DNA from: Salinicola endophyticus | Lineage (GTDB): Bacteria; Pseudomonadota; Gammaproteobacteria; Pseudomonadales; Halomonadaceae | Length of the DNA stretch: 64,000 bases | Reading direction: 5' to 3' | Assembly (NCBI RefSeq): GCF_040536835.1 | Contig: NZ_CP159578.1 | Coordinates: 1,178,001 to 1,242,000 of the forward strand | Notes under the pieces: generated by a model | Databases searched by the model: none | The model's input: the letters and a program-made list of their open reading frames with translations, nothing else | What the model was told of the DNA's origin: nothing | Made by a program: the position numbers and the translations under genes | Shown: positions 47,878 to 57,431 of the stretch, piece after piece | How the letters are laid out: each line of letters starts with the position of its first letter | How positions within the stretch are numbered: position 1 is the first letter of the stretch

Positions 47878-50139
47878 ATGCTCGATACCCTTCGCCGCAT
47901 CGTTCAGGAAGTCAACGGCGCCCGCAGCCTGGATGCCGCGCTCGCCACCATGGTGCGGCGCATCCGCAAGGCGATGCGCACCGACGTCTGCTCTGTCTAC
48001 CTGTTCGATCGCGAGCGCGAACGGCTGGTGCTGATGGATACCATCGGCCTGCGCACCCAGGCGGTGGGGGTGGTAGCGCTTGGGCTGGGCGAGGGGCTGG
48101 TGGGCCTGGTGGGGCAGCGCGAGGAGCCGCTCAACCTCGAGGACGCCCCGGCGCATCCACACTTTCGCTACTTCGCCGAGACCGGGGAAGAGCGCTTCTC
48201 CAGCTTTCTCGGGGTGCCGATCATCCACCAGCGCCGCATGCTCGGCGTGCTGGTGGTGCAACAGCAGGAGAAACGCCGCTTCGACGAGGGTGACGAGGCC
48301 TTCCTGGTGACCATGGCGGCCCAGCTCGCCGGGGTGCTGGCGCATGCGCTGGTCTCCGGCGCGCTCAATCGCCGCGCCGAGCCCGATGGCCAGGCCATGT
48401 TCTCCGGGGCGCCGGGCTCACCGGGCATGGCGATCGGCGAGATCGTGGTGATCGCGCCGCCGGCCGATCTCGACAGCGTGCCCGACCTGATTCCCACCGA
48501 TCCGGAGGCCGAAGTCGCCCATCTGCAGGCGGCGATCGCCCATGTGCGCGAGGAGATTCGCGAAGCCGGGGCGCGGCTGGCCAGCCGCATCTCGGCCCAG
48601 GAGCTGGCGCTGTTCGATGTCTATCAGCAGATGCTGGGCGACGCCGCGCTGGGCAACGAGGTCGAGAAGCGCATCCGTGAGGGGCAGTGGGCCCCGGGCG
48701 CGCTGGCCGACGTGGTCCGACGCCATACCCAGTACCTCGAACGGGTCGACGATGGCTACCTGCGCGAGCGCGCCGCCGATATCCGCGATCTCGGCCGGCG
48801 GGTGCTCGCGCACCTGCAGGAGGGCAGCGAGCGGACCGCTTCCACCTATCCCGAGAACACCATTCTGGTCGGCGACGAGATCAGCGCCGCGACCCTGGGC
48901 GAGGTACCCAAGGATCGCCTGGCGGCGCTGGTCTCGGTGCGCGGGTCGAGCAATTCCCACGTGGCGATACTGGCGCGGGCCATGGGCATTCCTACGGTGC
49001 TGGGAATGGTCGATCTGCCGCTGCCGCGGATCAACGGGGCCAAGGCGATTCTCGATGGCCATCGTGGACGGCTCTTCGTGCGGCCCGACCCTCAGCTGGC
49101 GCAGCGCTACGCGCGGCTGATCAAGGAGGAGCGGGCGCTAGCCGAAGTGCTCGAGCACGAGCAGCACCTGCCCAGCCAGACGCCGGACGGCCACGCCATG
49201 CCTCTGCTGGTCAATACCGGGCTCGCCGTGGATGCGGTGGCACAGCTCAAGTCACGGGTCAGCGGCGTGGGGCTCTATCGTACCGAAGTGCCGTTCATGA
49301 TGAACGAGCGCTTTCCCAGCGAGCAGGAGCAGACGCGTCTCTACCATGAGCAGCTGTCGAGCTTCGCACCGCTGCCGGTGGTGATGCGCACCCTCGATAT
49401 CGGCGGCGACAAGGATCTTCCCTACTTTCCGATCAACGAGGCCAACCCCTTCCTCGGCTGGCGTGGCATTCGGGTGACACTGGATCATCCCGAAGTACTG
49501 ATGGTGCAGCTGCGCGCCATGCTGATGGCGTCGCGCGGGCTCGACAATCTGCGCATTCTGTTGCCGATGATCACCAGTGTCGACGAAGTCGATACGGCGC
49601 TGCGGTTACTGTCGCGGGCGCGTCAGGAGCTGGCCGAGGATGGCATCGAGGTGGCCTCGCCCAAGGTCGGGGTGATGATCGAAGTGCCGGCGACGCTCTA
49701 TCAGCTCGCGGCGCTGGCCGAGCGGGTCGACTTCTTCTCCGTCGGCAGCAATGACCTGACCCAGTATCTGCTGGCGGTGGATCGCAACAATGCCCGCGTC
49801 GCCAGTCTCTACGATGCCTGCCACCCGGCGGTGCTCAACGCGCTGTCGCGGCTCGCCGCCGAGAGCCAGACCTTGGGCGTGCCGGCTTCGGTGTGCGGCG
49901 AGCTGGCGGGAGACCCCTCCGGGGCGCTGCTGTTGATGGGCATGGGCTTCGACGCGCTGTCGATGAACGCGCCGAGCCTGCCTCGGGTGCGGGCCGCCAT
50001 CCGCCGGGTCGGGCTCGATGACGCCAAGGCGCTGGTGCAGGAGACGCTGGGCCTGCCGACCACCGCGGCGGTGCGCGCCCACCTGCGCCAGCGGCTCTCC
50101 GACTGGCAGATTGCGCATCTGCTACCGCCGCAGGATTGA
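47878..50139 (+). CDS. ptsP: PEP-protein phosphotransferase PtsP (enzyme I-Ntr)
   Basis: Nitrogen-type PTS enzyme I, 753 aa. It has an N-terminal GAF domain (residues about 18-155, SVYLFDRERERLVLMDTIGL). The PTS enzyme I N-domain follows, with the phospho-histidine in SSNSHVAILARAMGIPTVLG. A PEP-binding TIM barrel contains GVGLYRTEVPFM, RTLDIGGDKDLPYF and EVPATLYQLAALAERVDFFSVGSNDLTQY. It senses glutamine/2-oxoglutarate through the GAF domain and feeds PtsO-PtsN, not encoded here. The rppH-ptsP order is conserved. The presence of PtsP fits a broader nitrogen-control theme but is not evidence for it. Confidence 0.96.
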   Translation: MLDTLRRIVQEVNGARSLDAALATMVRRIRKAMRTDVCSVYLFDRERERLVLMDTIGLRTQAVGVVALGLGEGLVGLVGQREEPLNLEDAPAHPHFRYFAETGEERFSSFLGVPIIHQRRMLGVLVVQQQEKRRFDEGDEAFLVTMAAQLAGVLAHALVSGALNRRAEPDGQAMFSGAPGSPGMAIGEIVVIAPPADLDSVPDLIPTDPEAEVAHLQAAIAHVREEIREAGARLASRISAQELALFDVYQQMLGDAALGNEVEKRIREGQWAPGALADVVRRHTQYLERVDDGYLRERAADIRDLGRRVLAHLQEGSERTASTYPENTILVGDEISAATLGEVPKDRLAALVSVRGSSNSHVAILARAMGIPTVLGMVDLPLPRINGAKAILDGHRGRLFVRPDPQLAQRYARLIKEERALAEVLEHEQHLPSQTPDGHAMPLLVNTGLAVDAVAQLKSRVSGVGLYRTEVPFMMNERFPSEQEQTRLYHEQLSSFAPLPVVMRTLDIGGDKDLPYFPINEANPFLGWRGIRVTLDHPEVLMVQLRAMLMASRGLDNLRILLPMITSVDEVDTALRLLSRARQELAEDGIEVASPKVGVMIEVPATLYQLAALAERVDFFSVGSNDLTQYLLAVDRNNARVASLYDACHPAVLNALSRLAAESQTLGVPASVCGELAGDPSGALLLMGMGFDALSMNAPSLPRVRAAIRRVGLDDAKALVQETLGLPTTAAVRAHLRQRLSDWQIAHLLPPQD

Positions 50140-50164
50140 CGAGTCTTCGCGCCGGAGTCTGTGG

Positions 50165-50932
50165 CTAGGCTGACACTGATTCGCTCACGCGCTCTCCCTC
50201 CGGCACGCCCATGCCAGCGTAGCGGCGTTCCGCGATTTCGATGACACCGTTCGCCGTTGCGTTCACTAGCGTGGTGGCGCGGGTGCCGTAGGTCTCCCCG
50301 ACGATGAAGATGGGTGATAGTCGGCGCTCGGTCGCCAGGCCGACGCCGGTATCGGGCAGCTCGGCGTCGGCGGCGGGGCGGGTGTCATGCATGGCCTGCC
50401 ACATCGAGGTCTGCCAATCGCCATCGGCAAGAGCCTGTCGTAGCGCCTTTCGCGCGCGCACCAGCTTGGGCCAGGGAGTATTCAGCGCGGCGTTGGAGAG
50501 CCCGTGCAGGCCGGGCGTGACCTCGCTGAGGGTGGTCTCGTCGCGGCCGTGGTGGAGTACCCAGAGTCGATCATGAACGCGTAGCAGGAGATTGAAACCG
50601 GCATAGCGCTGGGCGCCAGCGGTGGCCAGGTTCTGGAGCCAGCGCTGCGGCTCGGCCGCTTGCAGGGCGGCGGTCACCAGCTCGCCGCGGCTGGGGGCTC
50701 TCGCAGGTGTCGCCAGATGAGCATCGCGCACGTTGGTCAGGGCGGCGAAGCGCCCGCCGGGGGTGGCGGCCAGCCAGGTGCCACCGCCTTCGAGATCGCG
50801 GCCGCCGAGCAGCGGGGCATCCTGCCAGTGGTGCAGGGCGGCGCTGGGGCGGGCGTGGAACTCGTCGCGGTTGGCGGCAAGACGCAGCGGCCGATCGCTA
50901 TCCGGCTGCCAGTCGAAGACGATCAGACACAT
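50165..50932 (-). CDS. NRDE family protein (TANGO2 homologue)
   Basis: 255-aa protein of the NRDE domain family, N-terminal nucleophile-like fold. The N-terminus MCLIVFDWQPDSDRPLRLAANRDEFHARP contains the Cys2 and the eponymous NRDE motif. GGRDLEGGGTWLAATPGGRFAALTNVR follows. Homologues are linked to heme handling or vesicle traffic in eukaryotes; the bacterial function is not settled. It converges with ptsP with only 25 bp between stops. Confidence 0.9.
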   Translation of the reverse strand: MCLIVFDWQPDSDRPLRLAANRDEFHARPSAALHHWQDAPLLGGRDLEGGGTWLAATPGGRFAALTNVRDAHLATPARAPSRGELVTAALQAAEPQRWLQNLATAGAQRYAGFNLLLRVHDRLWVLHHGRDETTLSEVTPGLHGLSNAALNTPWPKLVRARKALRQALADGDWQTSMWQAMHDTRPAADAELPDTGVGLATERRLSPIFIVGETYGTRATTLVNATANGVIEIAERRYAGMGVPEGERVSESVSA

Positions 50933-51141
50933 GGTGCGACTCCAGCAGCGTGGATGGTGCCAGGGGCTGCCCTGGCAGCGGCAGCCATGACAGCGGCAAA
51001 CTGGCAGCGTAACATGAGCAGGCTATTTACTTCCCGCCCCCGGATGTCACACCCAAGGATCGACCGCATGTCTCGAGACCCCGCGCTGGTAGCGCCTCCC
51101 GGCGAGATCGCTCATTCAGTGCCTGAACGCGGGGTAGAACG

Positions 51142-51933
51142 ATGCTGACCGCTGTCCTCATCTATCTGCTGGTGGGCGCCATCGCCGGGCTGCTGGCGGG
51201 TGTCTTCGGTATCGGTGGCGGTATCGTGATGGTGCCGGCGCTGGTCTTCACCTTTCTCGCCCAGCAGGTCGACCCGGCTGTGACTGCGCATCTGGCTGTG
51301 GGGACGTCGCTGGCGACCATCGTCGTCACCGGCGCCTCCTCAGCCTGGGGGCACTGGCGCCGGGGCAGCGTGCGCCGCGACTGGCTGCGGCTGATGATTC
51401 CGGGCCTGCTGGTCGGCGGTATTCTCGGCGTGCTGCTGGCCTCGGCATTGCCCGGGGCGGCGCTGACGCGGCTGTTCGGTGTCTTTGCCCTGGTCATGGC
51501 GCTGAAGATGCTGCTGTCGCGTCCGCCGGCCACCCAGGGTCGTCAGCCCCAGCGCTGGCCGATGGCCGCGGCGGGCGCGGTGATCGGCGGTGTCTCGACG
51601 CTGTTCGGGGTCGGCGGCGGGGTGATGTCGGTGCCGTGGCTGTCGCGCTTCACCCAGCACATGACCGAGGCGGTGGGTACCTCCGCTGCCATCGGCCTGC
51701 CGATCGCGCTGATCGGTACCGTGACCAATGTCGTGGTGGGCTGGGGCGAAGCCGGGCTGCCGAGCGGGGCGACCGGTTTCGTGATGTGGCCGGCGTTTCT
51801 CGGTTTGATGGTGACCAGCGTGCCGATGGCCCGGGTGGGAGTGAAAGTCGCCCACGCATTGCCTGCCAAGGTGCTGCGACGTATCTTTGCCCTCCTGTTG
51901 ATCGTGGTCGGGTTCAAGCTGATGCTGGGCTGA
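51142..51933 (+). CDS. TSUP family (TauE/SafE) membrane transporter
   Basis: Probable exporter of sulfite or sulfonate-like anions, 263 aa with about eight membrane segments. Two repeats are visible: GAIAGLLAGVFGIGGGIVMVPAL at residues 12-34 and GAVIGGVSTLFGVGGGVMSVPWL at about 147-169. This is the family's internal duplication. Substrate is not determinable. It is followed by lgt after 36 bp. Confidence 0.88.
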   Translation: MLTAVLIYLLVGAIAGLLAGVFGIGGGIVMVPALVFTFLAQQVDPAVTAHLAVGTSLATIVVTGASSAWGHWRRGSVRRDWLRLMIPGLLVGGILGVLLASALPGAALTRLFGVFALVMALKMLLSRPPATQGRQPQRWPMAAAGAVIGGVSTLFGVGGGVMSVPWLSRFTQHMTEAVGTSAAIGLPIALIGTVTNVVVGWGEAGLPSGATGFVMWPAFLGLMVTSVPMARVGVKVAHALPAKVLRRIFALLLIVVGFKLMLG

Positions 51934-51969
51934 CCGGCGATCTCGACCCCTGCTGCCGAAGGAGCGCGC

Positions 51970-52776
51970 ATGCTGGCCTATCCCGATATCGATCCCGTCG
52001 CCGTCTCGTTGGGACCTCTCAAGGTTCACTGGTACGGGCTGATGTATGTCGTCGGCTTCGTCGGTGCTTGGTGGCTGGGGCGTCTGCGCGCCGCCAGGCT
52101 AGGGCTCAAGCCCGATGATATCGGCGACATGCTGTTCTACGGCGCGCTGGGCGTAGTGCTGGGTGGGCGCCTGGGCTATGCACTGTTTTACGGATTCGAC
52201 CGCCTGATCGAAAACCCGCTGTGGGTGTTCCAGGTCTGGGATGGCGGTATGAGCTTTCATGGCGGCCTGATCGGGGTCCTGATCGCCTCGCTGCTGTTCG
52301 CCCGCAAGCACGGGCTGGCCTTCTTCCAGCTCACCGATTTCGTCGCACCGCTGGTGCCGATCGGGCTGGGCGCCGGGCGTATCGGCAACTTCATCAATCA
52401 CGAGCTGCCCGGCCGCGTCACCGACGTGCCCTGGGCCCTGGTGTTCCCCGGGATGGGGGGGCAGGGGCGGCATCCGTCATCGCTATATCAGTTCTTCTTT
52501 GAGGGTGTGGTACTGTTCACCATTCTCTGGCTGGTATCGCTGACCCCGCGCCGGCGCGGTTTCGTCTCCGGGCTCTTCCTGATCTGTTACGGCTGCTTCC
52601 GCTTTTTGTCGGAGTTCTTCCGTCAGCCGGATCCGCAGCTCGGTTTCATCGCCTTTGGCTGGTTGACCATGGGGCAGCTGTTGTCGCTGCCGATGATCCT
52701 GGCCGGCGCGGCGCTGGTGGGATGGTCGCGCCGTAATGCGGTCGACGACGCCCGCGGCGAGCGCACCGCCGACTGA
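51970..52776 (+). CDS. lgt: Prolipoprotein diacylglyceryl transferase
   Basis: Inner-membrane enzyme that transfers diacylglycerol from phosphatidylglycerol to lipobox cysteines, 268 aa, seven membrane segments. [13 protein letters not shown] contains the essential His-Gly-Gly loop and [18 protein letters not shown] is the Lgt signature. It would process the small lipoprotein encoded at 28048. GAAGGAG precedes the ATG. Confidence 0.96.
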   Translation: MLAYPDIDPVAVSLGPLKVHWYGLMYVVGFVGAWWLGRLRAARLGLKPDDIGDMLFYGALGVVLGGRLGYALFYGFDRLIENPLWVFQVWDGGMSFHGGLIGVLIASLLFARKHGLAFFQLTDFVAPLVPIGLGAGRIGNFINHELPGRVTDVPWALVFPGMGGQGRHPSSLYQFFFEGVVLFTILWLVSLTPRRRGFVSGLFLICYGCFRFLSEFFRQPDPQLGFIAFGWLTMGQLLSLPMILAGAALVGWSRRNAVDDARGERTAD

Positions 52777-52909
52777 ACGTGTCTGGCGTCGCCCGCGCGG
52801 GCAGCGATGCCTGGGCGCGCGGCGCCCGACGCGCGAGACATTCGATTTCAAGCGCCGCGCGGCTGTCGTCATCGGCCCGCGGTGCCGCTAGTCAAGGAGT
52901 GCGAGCCCC

Positions 52910-53704
52910 ATGCGGCCTTATCTCGATCTGATGCAACGGGTGCTGGATAGCGGCATCGAGAAAGCCGACCGCACCGGTGTCGGCACGCTGAGTGTCTTTG
53001 GCCATCAGATGCGCTTCGATCTGAGCCAGGGTTTTCCGCTGGTGACGACCAAGAAGCTGCATCTACGCTCGATCATCCATGAGCTTCTGTGGTTCCTGCG
53101 TGGCGACACCAACATCGCCTATCTGCATGAGCACAACGTCACCATCTGGGACGAGTGGGCGGATGCCAACGGCGACCTGGGGCCGGTCTACGGCTATCAG
53201 TGGCGCAGCTGGCCGGCGCCGGACGGCGAGTCGATCGACCAGATCGCCAGGGTGGTCGAGCAGATCCGCCGCCACCCGGACTCCCGCCGGCATATCGTCT
53301 CGGCCTGGAATCCGGCCTTGGTCGACGAGATGGCGCTGCCGCCGTGTCATGCGCTGTTCCAGTTCTACGTCGCCGAGGGTCGGCTGTCGTGCCAGCTCTA
53401 TCAGCGCAGTGCCGATATCTTCCTCGGGGTGCCCTTCAATATCGCCAGCTACGCGCTGCTCACCCACATGGTGGCGCAGGTCTGTGGTCTCGAGCCGGGG
53501 GAGTTCGTGCACACCCTGGGTGATGCGCATCTCTATCTCAATCATCTCGACCAGGCCCGGCTGCAGCTCAGCCGCGAGCCGCTGCCGTTGCCGAGGCTGC
53601 GACTCAACCCCGAGATCGATGACCTGTTCGCGTTCCGTTTCGACGACATCGCGATCGAAGACTACCGCTCCCACCCGGCGATCAAGGCGCCCATTGCCGT
53701 ATGA
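52910..53704 (+). CDS. thyA: Thymidylate synthase
   Basis: Makes dTMP from dUMP and methylene-tetrahydrofolate, 264 aa, the same length as E. coli ThyA. The nucleophilic cysteine is in [45 protein letters not shown] and [20 protein letters not shown] are intact. The stop overlaps the folA start (ATGA). Confidence 0.97.
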   Translation: MRPYLDLMQRVLDSGIEKADRTGVGTLSVFGHQMRFDLSQGFPLVTTKKLHLRSIIHELLWFLRGDTNIAYLHEHNVTIWDEWADANGDLGPVYGYQWRSWPAPDGESIDQIARVVEQIRRHPDSRRHIVSAWNPALVDEMALPPCHALFQFYVAEGRLSCQLYQRSADIFLGVPFNIASYALLTHMVAQVCGLEPGEFVHTLGDAHLYLNHLDQARLQLSREPLPLPRLRLNPEIDDLFAFRFDDIAIEDYRSHPAIKAPIAV

Positions 53705-54258
53705 GTGATTTACCCCCCGACAGCGCCTCGCGCGCCGAGCTCGATACCCCGGTGGCGATGATCGCCGCACTATCGCAGAATCGGGTCATCGGCGTGGACA
53801 ACCAGTTGCCCTGGTATCTGCCCGAGGACCTCAAGCACTTCAAGGCGTTGACACTAGGTAAGCCGCTGGTCATGGGGCGCAAGACCTTCGAATCGATCGG
53901 GCGGCCTTTGCCCGGACGACTGAATATCGTGATCACGCGCTCGTCGAGCTATCGCCACGCGGGTGTTCGGGTCTGCCACGATCTGGCCGCGGCGCTGGCG
54001 CTCGCCGACCATCAGGCATTGATCGACGGTGCCGACGAGATCATGGTGATGGGCGGGGGCGAGATCTATGCCCAGGCGCTGCCTGTGGCATCGCGTCTCT
54101 ACCTCACAGAGGTCGCGGTGACGCTCGACGGCGACGCACACTTTCCCGCGTTCGACGCCGCCGAGTGGCAAGAGGTCGAGCGCGAGCCCGGGGCTGCCAA
54201 GCCGGGCCAACCGGATTATGCTTTTGTCCACTACCGCCGGGCGGGAAGCGCTGGCTGA
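53701..54258 (+). CDS. folA: Dihydrofolate reductase
   Basis: Regenerates tetrahydrofolate, 185 aa. The core begins at [29 protein letters not shown] with the active-site acidic residue in the LPED segment; [20 protein letters not shown] is the NADPH-binding signature. An 18-residue N-terminal extension precedes the usual start because translation appears to begin in the thyA stop overlap; an internal start is possible. Coupling with thyA is functional: ThyA produces the dihydrofolate it reduces. Confidence 0.95.
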   Translation: MSDLPPDSASRAELDTPVAMIAALSQNRVIGVDNQLPWYLPEDLKHFKALTLGKPLVMGRKTFESIGRPLPGRLNIVITRSSSYRHAGVRVCHDLAAALALADHQALIDGADEIMVMGGGEIYAQALPVASRLYLTEVAVTLDGDAHFPAFDAAEWQEVEREPGAAKPGQPDYAFVHYRRAGSAG

Positions 54259-54319
54259 GTCTGAACGATCCGCGCGCCCGACGCGTGGGTCGCCGCACAA
54301 GCGAGGGAGGAGTCAGGCC

Positions 54320-55270
54320 GTGTTGACGGAACGAACACAGGCGCTGCTGGCGGAGATCGAGCGCAAGATCGATGCCAGCCAGGCGGCGCTGGAGGCCGAG
54401 CGGGAACGCAGCAGGACGCTCGCATCGGAAAATCGCGCGCTCAAGGAGCGTCTGCTGGCGCTGGCCGAACTCGACCCCTTGATCGCCGGCGGCCACACCC
54501 ATCCCGAAGATCCCGACGGCGGCACCCGGGTGCGCGGCCTGGGCAATCTGGCTTTCCGCCGCTCGCGGCCGCGGGAGGAGGGTACCGACGAAGCCTCGCG
54601 GCGGGGGCCTTCGCCGCTGCAGCGCCTCACCTCGACACCGCCCGCGCCAACCGAGGTTTCCGCTGAGCCGGAGGCCCCAACCGAGCCGGTGGCATCTGCG
54701 CCACGTGCGACGCTGGCGTCCGGCGCCAGTGACGCTCCGGAATCCGCCTCGGCGAGCGCTGCATCAGCGTCTTCGCTACCGCGGGCAAGTACCGATCCAG
54801 CCGGGGACTCGAATGGCGCAGGCGGTGCCGAGCCTACTGACTCGGGCTCTGCCCAGAGCACGCTGGCATTCGGCGCCGAGCACGAGGCGCCTTCGCCGCA
54901 TGCGCTGCTGGCCCAATGGTACAAGCGCTACCCCAAGGCGTTCTTCAAGGGACATACCCGCCCGCTCAAGACCGGTATCCATCTCGATCTCTGCGCCTGC
55001 GAGCCCTGGCCCGAGAAGCTGGTGCGGCGGGCGCTGGCCTGCTATGTCCACCTTCCGCGCTATCTGAAGTCGGTGCGTGAGGGCGCGCGCCGGGTCGATC
55101 TGCAGGGCGCGGACAGCGACGTGGTCAGTGCCGAAGAGGCCAAGCACGCCAAGCGCCAGCTGGAAGCGTTGCAGAAGAAACAGCAGGTGAAGGAGACGCG
55201 CCAGCGCGCCGACAAGCTCGACCGCAAGATCGGCGAGCTGCTGGCCAAGCATGGCCGTCATGATAGCTGA
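54320..55270 (+). CDS. ProQ/FinO domain RNA chaperone with long low-complexity N-terminus
   Basis: Predicted RNA-binding protein, 316 aa from a GTG at 54320 with GGGAGGAG 7 nt upstream. Residues 1-45 form a coiled coil (LLAEIERKIDASQAALEAERERSR). Residues 60-195 are Pro, Ala, Ser, Thr and Glu-rich and likely disordered. The FinO/ProQ fold follows: LLAQWYKRYPKAFFKGHTRPLKTGIH, RRALACYVHLPRYLKSVREGA and RVDLQG. The C-terminus is a charged helix (AKRQLEALQKKQQVKETRQR). E. coli ProQ has its linker after the domain, so this arrangement is reversed. It probably helps small RNA function. Confidence 0.85.
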   Translation: MLTERTQALLAEIERKIDASQAALEAERERSRTLASENRALKERLLALAELDPLIAGGHTHPEDPDGGTRVRGLGNLAFRRSRPREEGTDEASRRGPSPLQRLTSTPPAPTEVSAEPEAPTEPVASAPRATLASGASDAPESASASAASASSLPRASTDPAGDSNGAGGAEPTDSGSAQSTLAFGAEHEAPSPHALLAQWYKRYPKAFFKGHTRPLKTGIHLDLCACEPWPEKLVRRALACYVHLPRYLKSVREGARRVDLQGADSDVVSAEEAKHAKRQLEALQKKQQVKETRQRADKLDRKIGELLAKHGRHDS

Positions 55271-55730
55271 AACCGGGTAGCGATCCGCTGAAGGCGCTGT
55301 GACAAGCGCGGCCATGAGTGTCGGCCGCGTCATGCCAAACGAGATAACACTTTCGTCGTATTTTGCCAGGCCGACTCGGGCGCTATGGTGCGCCCGGCGT
55401 GGCGCATCCGCCGCTGGGTGTTGCGCCCATGTCATTGAAATGACATCGCTCGGCGCTAGCGTGATGATGTCTCTCAGCCGTCGATGATGACGCAAAGTAT
55501 GAGCGCCAAGGCCGTCATGGTCCGTGCGGCGAGCAACGAAAACAGTGTTTTTTTCTTGTTGCGTTCGCCACACGTCCAGTATATGGTTTCTCGGCGAGCA
55601 TTGGACAATAACAAGGCTTCAGAGTTCCGCAGCCGTCATTCGTTCGCGTGACGAGGCTGGTTGAAGGCACCGAAGCCGACTGCATCTGCAGACACGATCG
55701 AACAGTAAGCTAGTTAAGGAACCTATCGCG
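55271..55730 (+). promoter_or_regulatory. 460-bp leader and promoter region of the porin gene
   Basis: Gene-free. It contains a perfect 18-bp palindrome ATGTCATT-GA-AATGACAT at 55429-55446. An AT-rich stretch follows at 55540-55620, including GTATATGG as a possible -10 region near 55578. The final 40 bp carry AAGGAACC before the ATG at 55731. No small open frame looks real. Confidence 0.5.
55429..55446. promoter_or_regulatory. 18-bp palindrome upstream of the porin gene
   Basis: Two perfect 8-bp arms ATGTCATT and AATGACAT are separated by GA. The low GC content and symmetry suggest a dimeric repressor or activator site rather than an RNA hairpin. The protein is unknown. Confidence 0.5.
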
Positions 55731-56885
55731 ATGAAAAAGACGCTCTTAGCGACTGCTATTGCCGGTGCCCTGGGCGCCTCCGCTGCGGCTCAGGCGGCGA
55801 CTGTCTACAACCAGGACGGCACGCAGCTCGACATCTACGGCAACATCCAGATCGCCTACAAGTCCATCGAGACTGGTAGCTATGACGCTGCTGGCCGTAT
55901 CACTGGCTCCGATTCCGAAGACGAGCTGTTCGACAACGGCTCCACCGTCGGCTTCTCCGGCCAGCACGTCATCAACCCGGGCCTGACCGGCTACTTCAAG
56001 GCCGAGTTCGAGCACGACGCCGACGAAGAGAAGATCAACGGTGGCCTGAAAAGTGGCGACCAGGCTTACCTGGGTCTGAAGGGCAACTTCGGTGACGTTC
56101 GTCTGGGCTCCTGGGATCCGCTGATCGACGACTGGGTCCAGGATCCGATCTCCAACAACGAATACTTCGATAACACCGATTCGACCAGCGACCTGGGCGG
56201 CATCTACGGTAACAATGGCGTTCTTGGTGGTGCTAAAGCTGACCGTGAAGGCGACAAGTTCCAGTACATGTCTCCGGTCTGGGCTGGCCTGCAGTTCGCC
56301 GTTGGTACCCAGTACAAGGGCGACGCGGAAGACGAGTTCGAGACTAATGATTACAGCAACCAGGGCTCCAACGCTTCGTTCTTCGGTGGTCTGAAGTACG
56401 CCGTGGGTGCGTTCTCTGTCGCTGCTGTCTACGATGATCTGGACAACTATCAGCTGACCAACGACACGACTGGCGACAAGGTCGAGGCCAAAGCCTACGG
56501 TGTGACCGCGCAGTACACCATCGACACGCTGCGTCTGTCGGCCAAAGTCGAAGACAGCGACCTCAAGATCAACGGTGAAAGCGGCGACATCATGCGCTAC
56601 GCCGTCGGCGCACGCTACGGCTACGCCCTGTCCGACAACTTCGCTGGTGACCTCTACGGTTCCTACCAGTACGTCGACGCTGACGAGAACGTTGCTATCG
56701 CCACCAACCGTGGTGCTGTCGACAGCGATGGCAACTACGCTGGCGACGACAACTTCAACGAATTCATCCTCGGCGCGACCTACAACATCTCGCCGGCGAT
56801 GTACACCTTCGTTGAAGGCGCCCTGTACGACCGTACCCACGATGTGGGCAACGGCGTCGCTGTGGGTGCTGTCTACAGCTTCTAA
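55731..56885 (+). CDS. Outer-membrane general porin
   Basis: Gram-negative trimeric porin, 384 aa. The signal peptide ends AQA (residue 23). The mature part starts TVYNQDGTQLDIYGNIQIAY, the usual first beta strand. Alternating amphipathic strands run through to the C-terminal VAVGAVYSF with the terminal Phe needed for outer-membrane assembly. The loops are rich in Asp, Glu and Asn, as expected for a halophile surface. Codon use is more biased (few rare codons) than in neighbours, suggesting high expression. A strong terminator follows. Ion selectivity is not predictable. Confidence 0.93.
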   Translation: MKKTLLATAIAGALGASAAAQAATVYNQDGTQLDIYGNIQIAYKSIETGSYDAAGRITGSDSEDELFDNGSTVGFSGQHVINPGLTGYFKAEFEHDADEEKINGGLKSGDQAYLGLKGNFGDVRLGSWDPLIDDWVQDPISNNEYFDNTDSTSDLGGIYGNNGVLGGAKADREGDKFQYMSPVWAGLQFAVGTQYKGDAEDEFETNDYSNQGSNASFFGGLKYAVGAFSVAAVYDDLDNYQLTNDTTGDKVEAKAYGVTAQYTIDTLRLSAKVEDSDLKINGESGDIMRYAVGARYGYALSDNFAGDLYGSYQYVDADENVAIATNRGAVDSDGNYAGDDNFNEFILGATYNISPAMYTFVEGALYDRTHDVGNGVAVGAVYSF

Positions 56886-56926
56886 GCGATACCCGACGCG
56901 AGCGGCTATGGCCGCTCGTTCGAACG

Positions 56927-56952
56927 AAGCCGACCCTTGGGTCGGCTTTTTC
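56927..56952 (+). terminator. Intrinsic terminator of the porin gene
   Basis: Perfect 10-bp stem AAGCCGACCC / GGGTCGGCTT with a minimal loop and TTTTT tail; a second stem GAGCGGC / GCCGCTC lies just before it at 56900-56917. Confidence 0.92.
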
Positions 56953-57277
56953 GTGTCTGTCTGTCAGCGAACTCGACTACTCTCTCTCTCCGGCCTGCGT
57001 AGCCGGTGCCATCGATCTCGATGCCGCTGCTTGCCTGATGTCGCTGCTATTGTCGTCCGTCTAACCGGTGCTGCCTGATAGCCATTTGGGGCTTTTCCTG
57101 CGCTGTTCCGAGTTTTTCCTGGGTCGCCGTAGGTTAGATCCGACGACTTTCATGACGTCTTTTCTTGCCGTTTTCTCGCGTCTTTTTCACCGCAGGGTGG
57201 ATGTCATCGCCAGGCTGACGGCAGCTCGGCAAAGATCATTCAACCCCATAAATTTTGCGCCTTTATTATGAGTGCGC

Positions 57278-57294
57278 TTATCGACTTTCGATAA
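57278..57294. repeat. Palindrome in the porin-plsB convergent region
   Basis: TTATCGA-CTT-TCGATAA, perfect 7-bp arms. On the minus strand it follows plsB by about 140 nt but lacks a T-tract, so it is not a typical terminator. Confidence 0.45.
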
Positions 57295-57431
57295 AGTGCC
57301 AGGGAAGCCGGCTTCCAACATCACGCGGTGCAGTCCCGAACAGGGAGGCATCAGTGTGCACATAAGGAGACTGAATAGAGCTTCAATACCTGCTGGAACG
57401 AGCGTATGAGCGGCACGCGTGCTGACCCGGT

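Larger units (their letters stand above)
56886..57431. other. 546-bp convergent intergenic region between the porin gene and plsB
   Basis: The left part carries the porin terminator. The remainder (56953-57431) is less GC-rich and shows no open frame with a ribosome-binding site. It contains the palindrome TTATCGA-CTT-TCGATAA at 57278-57294. No further structure was recognised. Confidence 0.5.

Noticed and set aside
57068..57271. A 67-codon open frame in the porin-plsB gap
   Set aside because: GTG start without a ribosome-binding site and no recognisable features.
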